Below, one piece after another: positions 1-9,180 of a stretch of DNA of 64,000 bases. Made by a program: the position numbers and the translations under genes. Source of the DNA: Jatrophihabitans_A lederbergiae (GTDB lineage Bacteria; Actinomycetota; Actinomycetes; Mycobacteriales; Jatrophihabitantaceae); the NCBI RefSeq assembly GCF_031845305.1, contig NZ_JAVREH010000014.1, positions 1 to 64,000 on the forward strand, written 5' to 3'. The notes under the pieces are model-generated. The model saw nothing but the letters and a program-made list of their open reading frames with translations, was not told the origin of the DNA and ran no database searches. Position 1 is the stretch's first letter, and each line of letters starts with the position of its first letter.

Positions 1-275
1 TCGCGGAACCACCGGATCGAGCCCGTCCACCCCACCCGCTCGGCCAGCACCGTCGCCGGCATGTCCGGCACTTCCCTCAACAGCGCCCGCACTCGCGGCT
101 CGAACACGGTGAACGACGTCGGGCTAGGCGACCGCTCATACCTCGGCGGCGCCTGCGAGCCCACAGCCTTGATGACCGTCGTCCGCGAGATACCCAGCCG
201 TTCAGCGATCCGCGCCTTCGGCACACCCTCCGCCGCCAGCCTCCTGATCAGCGCCCAGTCCTCCAAAGTGATCAC
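1..275 (-). CDS. istA: IS21-family transposase IstA, N-terminal part (runs off the window)
   Basis: The minus strand reads from a GTG at 275 to the window edge, about 91 residues. The start VITLEDWALIRRLAAEGVPK, followed by a helix-turn-helix segment (ARIAERLGISRTTVIKAV) and RVRALLREVPDMPATVLAER, is the typical opening of IS21-type IstA recombinases, which cut and join the element ends with the helper ATPase IstB. A stop codon lies in frame at 294-296, so GTG 275 is the first usable start; GGAG sits one base upstream, an unusually short spacing. The catalytic DDE domain and any istB lie outside the window. The gene reads away from the CRISPR array, so the element's outer end lies between 275 and the first repeat. 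Confidence 0.85.
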   Translation of the reverse strand, partial: MITLEDWALIRRLAAEGVPKARIAERLGISRTTVIKAVGSQAPPRYERSPSPTSFTVFEPRVRALLREVPDMPATVLAERVGWTGSIRWFR

Positions 276-319
276 ACTCCAATCGTTGAGTGCTCACTTC
301 TCACCGCCGAAACTGTTCA
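276..319. mobile_element. Probable outer end of the IS21-type element
   Basis: The bases between the istA start and about 319 include GTGAGAAGTGAGCACTCAACG-like sequence on the minus strand, in the place where IS21-family elements carry their terminal and sub-terminal repeats. The likely tip is the CA at 318-319 (minus strand TGAACAGTTTCGG). The other end of the element is outside the window, so neither the inverted repeat nor the target duplication can be confirmed. Confidence 0.5.
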
Positions 320-351
320 GTTTTCGAGCGCCGCCGACACGGAACCTCTGG
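320..351 (+). other. 32-nt remnant between the IS end and the first CRISPR repeat
   Basis: These 32 bases separate the presumed IS tip from repeat 1. The length is close to that of the array's own 33-nt spacers. The segment may be a leader stump, or a spacer whose upstream repeat was lost when the IS inserted. It is not A/T-rich as an intact leader often is. Confidence 0.4.
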
Positions 352-3300
352 CTGTTCCCCGCTCGCGCGGGGGTGATCCGGCGTTCCACGTGGCGATCCC
401 GTCCGCGTGCGCCTGTTCCCCGCTCGCGCGGGGGTGATCCGTAGTGACCGGACGGCACCCAGGACGGCCACGCCTGTTCCCCGCTCGCGCGGGGGTGATC
501 CGAAGTCGATGCCGCCCAGGTGTGTGATCGCGAGCTGTTCCCCGCTCGCGCGGGGGTGATCCAGCCACGTCGCCCTCTTGACCTTCGCCGCGGACCTGTT
601 CCCCGCTCGCGCGGGGGTGATCCCACCACCGCCGACCCCACCGCGTCCACCAGGTCCTGTTCCCCGCTCGCGCGGGGGTGATCCCCTGGTGGCGACACTC
701 AAGCCGCTGGTCGATGGCTGTTCCCCGCTCGCGCGGGGGTGATCCCACCACGACGTTACGGCTACGGTGCCTGGCCGCCTGTTCCCCGCTCGCGCGGGGG
801 TGATCCCTCGGTGAACCCGTACGGCCGCCCTTCGAGCACCTGTTCCCCGCTCGCGCGGGGGTGATCCGGCCTTGGCCGGCCAGGCGATGGTGCTCGCCAT
901 CTGTTCCCCGCTCGCGCGGGGGTGATCCCCGCCTACAGCGGCGAGATCATGACGATCAAGTCTGTTCCCCGCTCGCGCGGGGGTGATCCTGGGGCTGGGA
1001 CTACAGAAAGAACGGTGCAGCGCTGTTCCCCGCTCGCGCGGGGGTGATCCCGCCGCCGCGCCGGCCGGGTCGGTCACTGTAACCTGTTCCCCGCTCGCGC
1101 GGGGGTGATCCCACCTTCAACGGCATGGTCGAGATCAGCCCCGACTGTTCCCCGCTCGCGCGGGGGTGATCCATCATCCGGTGGCTCCGATGAGCAACAC
1201 CAACGCTGTTCCCCGCTCGCGCGGGGGTGATCCCCTGTCGAAGGCCGGTAACGGGCTCGCCGACACCTGTTCCCCGCTCGCGCGGGGGTGATCCCCCGGC
1301 ACCTGGCACACCGCCGGTGGAGCAGACCTGTTCCCCGCTCGCGCGGGGGTGATCCCCCGATGGTGGCCGAGTCGGTGACGTACCCGATCTGTTCCCCGCT
1401 CGCGCGGGGGTGATCCGACGGAAGAGGGCTAAGCCATGCCGACCGTGACCTGTTCCCCGCTCGCGCGGGGGTGATCCCTCGTCACGGGACCACTTGGACG
1501 GCGGTTTAGGCTGTTCCCCGCTCGCGCGGGGGTGATCCCCCGGCACAGGTGCAGTTCCCGTCCCTCGCCGGCTGTTCCCCGCTCGCGCGGGGGTGATCCG
1601 TCGTAGACCAGTTGCAGGTTGGCCTCGGCTACCTGTTCCCCGCTCGCGCGGGGGTGATCCCCTCAGAGGCCTCCCCAGCTGGCCCACCCCCACCTGTTCC
1701 CCGCTCGCGCGGGGGTGATCCGAACTCGCGGACCGCGGCGGTGCGCGGGTCGCCCTGTTCCCCGCTCGCGCGGGGGTGATCCCGAGTCGTCACCACCGAC
1801 CGCCGGGTTGTGCCGCTGTTCCCCGCTCGCGCGGGGGTGATCCCTGGTTGGTCGCCCAGGGTGACCACTCGGGGGCCCTGTTCCCCGCTCGCGCGGGGGT
1901 GATCCCTTCGCCCAGACCCCCGTCCTGGCCGTGGCCGACTGTTCCCCGCTCGCGCGGGGGTGATCCTTGTCCTCATCCCTGGGCCGAAGGTCGGGCGGGC
2001 TGTTCCCCGCTCGCGCGGGGGTGATCCCGTCGCCGGCCTGGCGGGCACACCCGACACGATCTGTTCCCCGCTCGCGCGGGGGTGATCCCTACTCCGGCAT
2101 CGCCCAGGGCAACCTGGCGAACTGTTCCCCGCTCGCGCGGGGGTGATCCCTCGTCGGCTTTGATGCCTTTGGCGTCGGCGGTCTGTTCCCCGCTCGCGCG
2201 GGGGTGATCCCTGGACACCGTACTCATTGAGCGTGTCGAGGAACTGTTCCCCGCTCGCGCGGGGGTGATCCCAACGACGCGCTGGTGACACAGGTGGCTG
2301 GTGTCTGTTCCCCGCTCGCGCGGGGGTGATCCTCACCTGCCGGACCGAACACCTCGAACTCGACCCTGTTCCCCGCTCGCGCGGGGGTGATCCTCTCACC
2401 TACCAGCTGAGTTACTTCTCGTAGGCCTGTTCCCCGCTCGCGCGGGGGTGATCCGTGATCGCGGTCACCCGACCGATTCTGCTCCTCCTGTTCCCCGCTC
2501 GCGCGGGGGTGATCCGTCGGGCGACAAGGGCAAGAAGGCCGAGTACAACTGTTCCCCGCTCGCGCGGGGGTGATCCCACTACCCCCGTGCCGCCATCGTG
2601 TCAACACCACTGTTCCCCGCTCGCGCGGGGGTGATCCCCAGGGCGGTGACCTCTGGGTGACGGTTTTACACTGTTCCCCGCTCGCGCGGGGGTGATCCCT
2701 TGATGTCCAGGGCGCAGGCGGCGTCGCCGTCCTGTTCCCCGCTCGCGCGGGGGTGATCCCGGGGTCGAGAACGGCACCACGATCCCGTACACCTGTTCCC
2801 CGCTCGCGCGGGGGTGATCCAACGTCGGCCGCCTTGCGGAGGTCGTCGGACTTCTGTTCCCCGCTCGCGCGGGGGTGATCCCTCCGTGGCCTCGACGAGC
2901 ACCTGCACGGCAGCCTGTTCCCCGCTCGCGCGGGGGTGATCCCGTCCTCAAGCACCGCACACGCGGACGGGATCGCTGTTCCCCGCTCGCGCGGGGGTGA
3001 TCCGAACGGCAGCGAGCTCTCGTCCAACGCAGGGGTCTGTTCCCCGCTCGCGCGGGGGTGATCCGCCGAACCCGGGGGCAGCTCCACCCCCGCCGGCCTG
3101 TTCCCCGCTCGCGCGGGGGTGATCCGGTCTTCGTGGTCGGCCCACCGGTCCCGAACTGCTGTTCCCCGCTCGCGCGGGGGTGATCCCTGGCGGCCGGCCG
3201 CCGCCTGACGCTGAGCGCGCTGTTCCCCGCTCGCGCGGGGGTGATCCCTGGCGGCCGGCCGCCGCCTGACGCTGAGCGCGCTGTTCCCCGCTCGCGCGGG

Positions 3301-4097
3301 GGTGATCCCAGCTCCGGTGCCGGACTCGGCCTGGACGCGCCCTGTTCCCCGCTCGCGCGGGGGTGATCCCGCCACCTGGTAGGCGGCCTGCGGCTGGAAG
3401 TCCTGTTCCCCGCTCGCGCGGGGGTGATCCCTGACCAGCGTCGTCACCGCCGACAGCGCCGCCCTGTTCCCCGCTCGCGCGGGGGTGATCCGGCGACACC
3501 GTCGGCGTCTTCCAAATCGAATCCCTGTTCCCCGCTCGCGCGGGGGTGATCCCTACACCCCTGAGCCGGTGGCTCCGACGCTGTTCTGTTCTCCGCTCGC
3601 GCGGGGGTGATCCCACCACCATCTGCCGGTCCGGTGGGTACACCACCTGTTCCCCGCTCGCGCGGGGGTGATCCCCGCTGGCGCGTCCCAGGTCATCCCC
3701 GTGGACCTGTTCCCCGCTCGCGCGGGGTGATCCTTTCGCACGGCGAACCGCAACCACCGCAGACAACTGTTCCCCGCTCACGCGGGGGTGATCCGATGAC
3801 GACGCGTGCAAGCTCACCGCCTACACCCTGTTCCCCGCTCGCGCGGGGTGATCCGGGGCCATGTCGCCATGCGAACCGCAGAAAACTCTGTTCCCCGCTC
3901 GCACGGGGGTGATCCGTCGACCCGGACCCGGCGGGCGTCCCAGTGCCGCTGTTCCCCGCTCGCGCGGGGGTGATCCCGTGGCCGAGCACGGCACGTCCGA
4001 CGATTTTTTCTGTTTCCGCTCGCGCGGGGGTGATCCGACATGCCGAGCGAGGTCTTCGTCGCGATCGATCTGTTCCCCGCTCGCGCGGGGGTGATCC
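352..4097 (+). CRISPR. Type I-E CRISPR array, 62 repeats and 61 spacers
   Basis: The 28-nt repeat starts CTGTTCCCCGCTCG, ends CGCGGGGGTGATCC, and recurs every 61 nt. Its CCCCGC/GCGGGG arms form the hairpin typical of type I-E repeats in this orientation. Stepping through the array gives 62 repeat starts, from 352 to 4070. Spacers are almost all 33 nt; one, ending at 1877, is 34 nt and one, ending at 3706, is 32 nt. Repeats up to about 3530 are essentially identical. Variant repeats cluster at the right: 3586 (TTCTCC), 3707 and 3828 (one G missing), 3767 (CTCACG), 3888 (CGCACG) and 4010 (TTTCCG). That places the old end at right, the acquisition end at left, and transcription rightward. No cas gene is visible in the window. 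Confidence 0.97.
3187..3280 (+). repeat. Duplicated spacer inside the CRISPR array
   Basis: The spacers at 3187-3219 and 3248-3280 are identical over all 33 nt (beginning CTGGCGGCCGGCCGCC), so one repeat-spacer unit is present twice in tandem. Recombination or slippage between repeats explains this better than two independent acquisitions. Confidence 0.95.
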
Positions 4098-4126
4098 CGT
4101 GCCTATTCCCTTCGGGAATAGGCACG
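4098..4126. terminator. Perfect 13-bp hairpin abutting the last CRISPR repeat
   Basis: CGTGCCTATTCCC (4098-4110), loop TTC, GGGAATAGGCACG (4114-4126): a perfect inverted repeat starting on the base after the last repeat. It could stop the pre-crRNA transcript, although there is no T-run, or it could be the scar of a mobile element. It sits exactly at the breakpoint of the truncated regulator gene on its right. Confidence 0.6.
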
Positions 4127-4330
4127 TTGCGCTCGCGCAGCGGCACCTCGAGGTGATCGGTCAGCTTCAAGATCATCTCCGGGGTGGGTCGGGAGCGGCC
4201 AGTCTCGACGAAGCTCAGGTGCCGCCTCAAGATCTCGGCTCGGACGGACAACTCCAGCTGGCTCAGCCGTCGACGCTCGCGCCATTCACGTAGCAGTTGG
4301 CCCGACCGGACGGCTGGCGGTGGACGTCAT
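4127..4330 (-). pseudogene. Broken XRE-family (MmyB-like) regulator gene
   Basis: Read leftward from ATG 4330, the sequence gives MTSTASRPVG. After one extra C near 4299-4303 it continues in another frame as QLLREWRERRRLSQLEL, then LRRHLSFVETGRSRPTPEM and DHLEVPLRERN. This matches the helix-turn-helix of the intact regulator at 25143-25946 (ISPRHLSFVENGRSTPSRS, HLEVPLRGRN). The gene stops dead at the hairpin next to the CRISPR array, so the ligand-binding C-terminal domain is gone. It is inactivated by both a frameshift and a truncation. It diverges from the SnoaL-like gene at 4469; the same gene pair occurs at 25-26.4 kb, although there the two genes converge. Confidence 0.8.
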
Positions 4331-4468
4331 CCGCCAGACGCTAGCGGTCACCGGACGCCGCGCGATTACCTCCGATGTCCCGGCCACGCATCACCGCAAG
4401 GGAATCGACACGACCGATGCACCGAAGCAAAGCTCGCCCTCGTCAAGCAGCACACCGAAGCGACTGTT

Positions 4469-4816
4469 ATGACCGACCTGATCACCAACTACCTGGCCTG
4501 CTGGAACGAGGCCGACTCCGACGCCCGCCACGCGCTGATCGACCAGTGCTGGAGCGAGGCCGCATGGCCGGACCCGATGACCGAGGTGGCCGGTCGTGCG
4601 GCGCTGAACGCCACTATCAGCGCCGTTCAGCAACAGTTCCCGGGCTGGTCTTCACCCGTCGGCAACGTGGATGTGCACCACAACCAGGCGCGGTTCCAGT
4701 GGGAGCTCGGGCCGGCAGGGGCCGAACCGGTCGTCATCGGATTCGACGTCGTCGTCACCGATGCGCACGGGCGTATCGAGCGCGTCCTGGACTTCCTGGA
4801 CCACGTCCCCGAGTGA
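4469..4816 (+). CDS. SnoaL-like / NTF2-fold protein
   Basis: A protein of 115 aa with the small cone-shaped NTF2-like fold pattern: MTDLITNYLACWNEAD, then CWSEAAWPDPMTEVAGR, and a C-terminal strand IGFDVVVTDAHGRI ending FLDHVPE. Such proteins bind or isomerise small hydrophobic molecules; no specific substrate can be named. It resembles the protein at 26056-26427 along its whole length (YIAVWNETDAGAR, DPLASVVGR, GFDVAVIGEDGKI). No clear ribosome site precedes ATG 4469. The neighbouring regulator is dead, so expression control may be altered. The family call is fairly sure, the function unknown. Confidence 0.75.
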   Translation: MTDLITNYLACWNEADSDARHALIDQCWSEAAWPDPMTEVAGRAALNATISAVQQQFPGWSSPVGNVDVHHNQARFQWELGPAGAEPVVIGFDVVVTDAHGRIERVLDFLDHVPE

Positions 4817-4901
4817 TCGCTGCATTTGGCAAACTCCCGACGGATGCCCAGCTTCGGACAGCGCTTACCCCCGCCCCAGCTGTACAGACGGATTGGCTTC
4901 G

Positions 4902-5705
4902 CTAGGTCAGTGGTGGCACCGGACCGGCGATGATGCTGCGGTCGCGGGCTCGACGGGCAGCTTCGTCGACGATGCTGGTGGCAAGCTCAGCCAGCTTCAC
5001 GTTCTGTCGCTGGCTGAGGTCACGCAAAGCAGTCAGAGCTTCGTCGGGGCCACTACCGCGCCGGCTCATCAAGATTCCGACCGCGCGCTCCACGACGGCA
5101 CCCTCGGTCATGGCCCAATGGGCGCTCGCTGCCAGCCGATTCGCCGCGGCCAACTGCTGGGCGTTGGCGATAACCGCCGAAGCTGCCGCGGTTACCAGCT
5201 GCGCACGCTGGGCAACCGGATCGGTGAAGGCATTCTTCGCCTTCGCGTACAAGGTGACCGCGCCCAGCGGTGGCTCGACGCGCAGTGGCAGCGCCAAGAC
5301 GCTGTGCAGGCCCACACGGCCCGCGCGTGGCCCGAATCGGGACCAGCGAGGCTCACCGCCGAGCGATCCGGACATCACCGGCTGAGCCCCGGCGGCGGCG
5401 CTCAAGGAGGGTCCCTCGCCGAGCTCGTCCTGCAGCCGTTCGAGCTCGGTGGCGAATTTCTCGGTGCCGGCAACCGCATCCGCGCGATCGGCCTCTACCA
5501 ACCGGATGCAGGCTCCATCCACGCCGGTGATCGACTCGTGCACGATGTGAGCTATCGATTGCAGGACGGACGCCAGGTCCCCCTGACCCAGCGGGATCTG
5601 AACCAGCTTCATAAGTGCTGGCGAGAGGTCGTTAGCACCCTGCAGGGACAACTCAGCTCCGAACGCCGGCCGATGCCAGAGAGCAAGGCCATCTCGCGAT
5701 GCCAC
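4902..5705 (-). CDS. GAF-ANTAR domain protein
   Basis: About 267 aa. A GAF-type sensor region (roughly residues 30-170, with IAHIVHESITGVDGACIRL and HSVLALPLRVEPPLGAVTLY) is followed by a C-terminal ANTAR domain (TEGAVVERAVGILMSRRG, ALRDLSQRQNVKLAELA). ANTAR domains bind paired RNA hairpins and prevent transcription termination; the GAF part presumably senses a ligand or redox state. GAF-ANTAR proteins are typical of actinomycetes. The start is uncertain: GTG 5705 has GAGGAG only one base upstream, and ATG 5612 (MKLVQIPLGQ) is an alternative. It follows the lipoprotein gene on the same strand after 67 nt. No target hairpins were identified. Confidence 0.85.
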   Translation of the reverse strand: MASRDGLALWHRPAFGAELSLQGANDLSPALMKLVQIPLGQGDLASVLQSIAHIVHESITGVDGACIRLVEADRADAVAGTEKFATELERLQDELGEGPSLSAAAGAQPVMSGSLGGEPRWSRFGPRAGRVGLHSVLALPLRVEPPLGAVTLYAKAKNAFTDPVAQRAQLVTAAASAVIANAQQLAAANRLAASAHWAMTEGAVVERAVGILMSRRGSGPDEALTALRDLSQRQNVKLAELATSIVDEAARRARDRSIIAGPVPPLT

Positions 5706-5772
5706 GCTCCTCTTTACGAGAGGACTTCGGAACCGAACGCCGGACGGATTGCCCGTCGCTGAGCACTCGGTG

Positions 5773-6147
5773 TCAGGAGCCCCCCGACGCCGTATGCACC
5801 TTGACCGCCTGGCCACCGAGCGAGACGTACAACCTGGCCCAGGCCTGGTCGATCGTGGTTGGGCTCGCGCCGTCGCAATACGGTTTCGCCCCGTTGCTGG
5901 TGTAGTACTGCATCATTTGCAGGATGTGAGCGGTGTCCGCATGCTGCGCGGCACCGGTGTAGAGCGGGCCGGGCCGTTGGGACTGGTGCCTCATGCAGGT
6001 CAGAGTGCCCTGCTGCTGATCGTCGAACAGCCCTGTGGCGGCGGATTTTTGTGTGTGGCCGCAGCCGGCAATGCCCCCGATCACCATTAGTGCAGCCAGG
6101 CCTGTGCCCAGTACGTGGCGGGGTTTGAGGGAGTCAGACGATGCCAT
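5773..6147 (-). CDS. Small lipoprotein of unknown function
   Basis: A protein of 124 aa. The N-terminus has basic residues, a hydrophobic stretch (LGTGLAALMVIGGIAG) and a lipobox ending in Cys (GIAGC), so it should be lipid-anchored on the outer face of the membrane. The mature part is short and polar, with a second Cys pair candidate (LTCMRHQ, KPYCDG). The start overlaps the end of the metal permease gene by 14 nt, so it is probably the last or next-to-last gene of that operon. I recognise no domain. The context suggests a role in metal handling or envelope assembly, but this is inference. Confidence 0.75.
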   Translation of the reverse strand: MASSDSLKPRHVLGTGLAALMVIGGIAGCGHTQKSAATGLFDDQQQGTLTCMRHQSQRPGPLYTGAAQHADTAHILQMMQYYTSNGAKPYCDGASPTTIDQAWARLYVSLGGQAVKVHTASGGS

Positions 6148-7852
6148 GTGCAGCTCTCAGTGTGAGGCCGATTCCGACGACCAGGACCAGACCGGCGGTG
6201 AGGATCGGCATGAGGAAGGCCAGCCGGTTGGCAGCGCTGAGCCGTCTGCCCGAGGCGAGTCGGGCGAACTGGTTGCGCAATTTGACAAGGATCAGGCCGG
6301 CTGCGGTCAGCGCCCCGGCCATTCCGAGCCCGTAGAAGAGAACCAGGGTGATCCCGAATGCGGTGCGACCGAGCGCGATGGCCGCGAGGAGTACCAGCAA
6401 CGCGGACGGGCTAGGGACCAGGCCACCGGCAACACCGAGGCCGATCAAGCCGCCACGGCTGAATCCCTGGCCAGGCTGGTGTGAGTGACTCCGCGACCCG
6501 AACCCGTGCCGGTGCTCGTGTCCCCCGCTGTGTACGTGCTCGTGCGGCTCGTCGTGCCGGTGCTCGTGCGGCTCGTCGTGGCTGGTCCCGTGTTCATGTG
6601 TGTGGCCGTGTTCATGTGTGTCGCCGTGTTGGTGGGTGTCGCCGTGTTGGTGGGTGTCGCCGTGTTGGTGGGTATGGCCGTGTGCGTCATGGCTCGCGAG
6701 AATGACGTCGGCATGGGTGCCACCCGCCGGTACCAGGGCGAGGTCTACGACTTCGTCTACGACGGTGGCCTGTCTGTGCTTGCGTAACCGGGCGCTCGCC
6801 GAGACCAGCAGCCCGAGCCCCACCGCGGCGATGATCAGCCCGGACAGGATGCCCAGGTCCTGTTCGGCGGCGGTTGTCGAGAACGCTGCGGTGATACTGA
6901 TGATCAGGCCGAGGACGAGCACGCCGGCCGTGTGGGTGACGGTCACCGTGGCTCCGACCAGGACCACGTCGCGTAATCGGCCCTGACGGCCGACCAGATA
7001 GGCCGCCATGATGGTCTTGCCGTGGCCGGGCAGGAAGGCGTGTCCAGCACCGAGTGCCAGGGCCAGCAGGATCGCCAGCAAACCTATTCCGGCCGTGAGG
7101 TGCTTGCTGCCCACGAGGTTGTTGAAGGCGGTGGCGATTCGGTTGAGCGCGCGGACGGCTGCTCCGGCGACTGGCAGGTCTTTCGCCGCGGCGTACGTGG
7201 AGGCGCCCGAGCCGCCAGCAGTGGCGACCGAACCGGACCGGACGTTGAGCGGTGAGGACAGCATGTCGTTGGGGTAGGCGCGCAGCTCGTCGCTGACGCT
7301 GCGGGCCGGGAACGGCGACTGCCGCAGGGTCACCCGGTCGCCGACAGCGGTGATCTCGTGCCAGCCAATGCCGGCCGAATCCCAGTTGCTGTTGACCGCG
7401 ACGGTGGCCTGGCCCGCGAGGTGCGCGGCTGCGGTCAGCTGGCAGGACAGCCGGCCCACCGTGAGCTGGATGACTCCCGGCCGCTCGACGTAGGAGGAGG
7501 CGCCGACTGTCAATGAGAGCCGCTGGCCGTTGACCGATATCGAGGTCGAGGTCGCCATCGCGGCGCACTGCCGGCTGGCGTACGCCGCCCGCTCGGCGTC
7601 ATCGATCGTCCCGTCGCCGTTGGTGTCGATCAACGACTTGCGTTGCAGCGTCGGTATCTCGGCGATGTCCTCGACGGCGGAGTCGACGATGCGGTCGGGG
7701 TAGAGCCGCAGCCCGTCATAGTGGTTGACTGTTGCGTTGCCCAGCGGGTGAGCGCCTGCGGTCGGTGCGCCCGCCAGCCCGGTCACGGCGAAGGCGCCGA
7801 TCAACATGGTGGCCAGCAGTCCGGTTCGACGGAGCGTGGCGTGGCGGATCAC
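6134..7852 (-). CDS. NicO-family nickel/cobalt-type permease with His-rich loop
   Basis: A protein of 572 aa starting at a GTG that overlaps the TPR gene stop (GTGA). A signal peptide leads into AHPLGNATVNHY, the usual opening of this periplasmic-domain NicO group, and an EF-hand-like loop (DTNGDGTIDDAE) follows near residue 78. The membrane part has LALGAGHAFLPGHGKTIMAAY and a second repeat with GLVPSPSALLVLL, matching NicO/RcnA-type transporters. Between them is a cytosolic-loop-like stretch of roughly 80 residues packed with His (HTHQHGDTHQHGDTH and more), likely to bind Ni, Co or Zn. Six or more membrane segments are apparent. Import versus efflux and the exact metal are not decidable from sequence. 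Confidence 0.88.
   Translation of the reverse strand: MIRHATLRRTGLLATMLIGAFAVTGLAGAPTAGAHPLGNATVNHYDGLRLYPDRIVDSAVEDIAEIPTLQRKSLIDTNGDGTIDDAERAAYASRQCAAMATSTSISVNGQRLSLTVGASSYVERPGVIQLTVGRLSCQLTAAAHLAGQATVAVNSNWDSAGIGWHEITAVGDRVTLRQSPFPARSVSDELRAYPNDMLSSPLNVRSGSVATAGGSGASTYAAAKDLPVAGAAVRALNRIATAFNNLVGSKHLTAGIGLLAILLALALGAGHAFLPGHGKTIMAAYLVGRQGRLRDVVLVGATVTVTHTAGVLVLGLIISITAAFSTTAAEQDLGILSGLIIAAVGLGLLVSASARLRKHRQATVVDEVVDLALVPAGGTHADVILASHDAHGHTHQHGDTHQHGDTHQHGDTHEHGHTHEHGTSHDEPHEHRHDEPHEHVHSGGHEHRHGFGSRSHSHQPGQGFSRGGLIGLGVAGGLVPSPSALLVLLAAIALGRTAFGITLVLFYGLGMAGALTAAGLILVKLRNQFARLASGRRLSAANRLAFLMPILTAGLVLVVGIGLTLRAAHGIV
6587..6676 (-). repeat. Five 18-bp tandem units encoding the His-rich loop
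   Basis: Units begin at 6587, 6605, 6623, 6641 and 6659. The plus-strand unit is GCCGTGTTGGTGGGTGTC, or GCCGTGTTCATGTGTGTC in the left copies. On the coding strand each gives a six-residue His-Gly-Asp/His-Thr-His-Gln/Glu unit. Because 18 bp keeps frame, slippage here would lengthen or shorten the metal-binding loop without breaking the gene. Confidence 0.9.
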
Positions 7853-9180
7853 AACCCCGCCAGCGCGGTCCGGGCCAGCGGGGCCGCCAGCGGGTTGAAG
7901 TGCGGGTTGATGGCCAGCGCCTCCGTCAGCTCGGCTTTCGCCTGTGTCTTGTTACCCAATGCCTTGTGGATCATTCCGGCGTGGTAGTGGAACAGCGCGT
8001 TGCGGGTGCCCAGCGCCATCGCCTTCTTCTCCCAGACCAAGGCCTCGGCATCGCGGTGGTTGACGTGCAAAGCCCAGGCGTAGGCGTCGTCCATCTCGAT
8101 AAACGGCCTGATTCGGATTCCTACCTTGCCGTACTTCAATGCAAGGGCCGGGTTGCCGTGATTGGCGTAGAACAGCGTCGGGTCGGTGTCCAGCGTGACG
8201 CCGTTGGCCTGGAAGAGCTTGTTCTCCGTGTCGAACACGGTGTACTGCTGCTGGGCCTCCTTCATGCGTCCGAGCGACTGCAGGTATTCCCCGTATTCCA
8301 CGACGTACTCCGGCTGCGGCACGGCGTTGACCACCGCGGCGTAGTCGCGAGTCGCCGCATCGGTCCGACCGAGGGCGGCCTCGGCCCGGGCCTTGCCCTG
8401 GATCAGCGGGTAGTAGCTGGGATCGATCGTCAGGCCGGTCTCGCACAACGTCAGATCGGTCTTCGGATCCCCGGCGTTGAAGGACAGCTCGCCGAGGTAG
8501 TAATAGGCGAATGCCTTGTCCGCCGGGGCTGTGGAGGAGGCCAGCGCCTGCCGCATCGCCAGCCGGGCGTTGGAAATGTCACCGCGCAACTCGAAGACGT
8601 ACTCGGCGCGGGTGAACGCGGCCACCCCGGGCTGCAGGTCGTTCATCTTCTGCGCCGCGGCGAACGCTTCCGGATAGCGGCCCAGCTGCGTCAGCGCGTC
8701 GTTGAGCGAGCCGTACAGGTTGGCGTTGTAGGGATTGAGTTTCAGCCCGCGTCGGGCCCAGCTCAACGCGCCGGTGAAGTCGTGCTCGGCCGCCTTCAGG
8801 GCGGCCTCGCCGGCCATCGCCTCGAAGTTCGAGCTGGTGTTTATGCTGAGCGACTTCTTCAGAACCGCTTCGGCCTTCGGATAGTACGAGGGGTCCACGG
8901 TGATCTTGGCCTGCTGCACGTAGTCCAATCCCAGACTCGCCCAGGCGCCGTAGTTGGCAGGCGTGGCGCGCACAGTGTCCTGCTGCTTGGCGATGTCGGC
9001 CCCGATCGGGTCCGGAATGGACGACCGCGCCGGAGAGGACGACGCCACCCCGGCCGGACCCGATGCCGTCCGGGTGGAGCCGCCGCCGGTGCCCACCGTG
9101 AAGGCCGCGACGGTGCCCGCCAAGGCGAGGAGGCCGACCCCGGCCAGCGCACCGGGCAGTGCCCAGCGAATCGGCATCAC
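7849..9180 (-). CDS. Membrane-anchored TPR protein
   Basis: A protein of 443 aa with an N-terminal membrane segment (WALPGALAGVGLLALAGTVA) and a long extracellular part built of tetratricopeptide-like helices, for example AVLKKSLSINTSSNFEAMAGEAALKA in pieces, ARRGLKLNPYNANLYGSLND, and KALGNKTQAKAELTEALAINP near the end. TPR arrays mediate protein-protein contacts. The start is GTG 9180, overlapping the sortase stop; ATG 9177 is equally possible. The 3' end overlaps the NicO permease start by 4 nt. The tight coupling sortase-TPR-NicO suggests one envelope-associated function, perhaps a scaffold for the permease or the DUF4331 protein. Confidence 0.85.
   Translation of the reverse strand: MMPIRWALPGALAGVGLLALAGTVAAFTVGTGGGSTRTASGPAGVASSSPARSSIPDPIGADIAKQQDTVRATPANYGAWASLGLDYVQQAKITVDPSYYPKAEAVLKKSLSINTSSNFEAMAGEAALKAAEHDFTGALSWARRGLKLNPYNANLYGSLNDALTQLGRYPEAFAAAQKMNDLQPGVAAFTRAEYVFELRGDISNARLAMRQALASSTAPADKAFAYYYLGELSFNAGDPKTDLTLCETGLTIDPSYYPLIQGKARAEAALGRTDAATRDYAAVVNAVPQPEYVVEYGEYLQSLGRMKEAQQQYTVFDTENKLFQANGVTLDTDPTLFYANHGNPALALKYGKVGIRIRPFIEMDDAYAWALHVNHRDAEALVWEKKAMALGTRNALFHYHAGMIHKALGNKTQAKAELTEALAINPHFNPLAAPLARTALAGL

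Noticed and set aside
294..4251. Many long open frames full of SPPRERGTG, ITPARAGN or DHPRASGEQ repeats across the first 4 kb
   Set aside because: They are the six-frame reading of the 28-nt CRISPR repeats; the 61-nt period and non-repeating spacers exclude real proteins.
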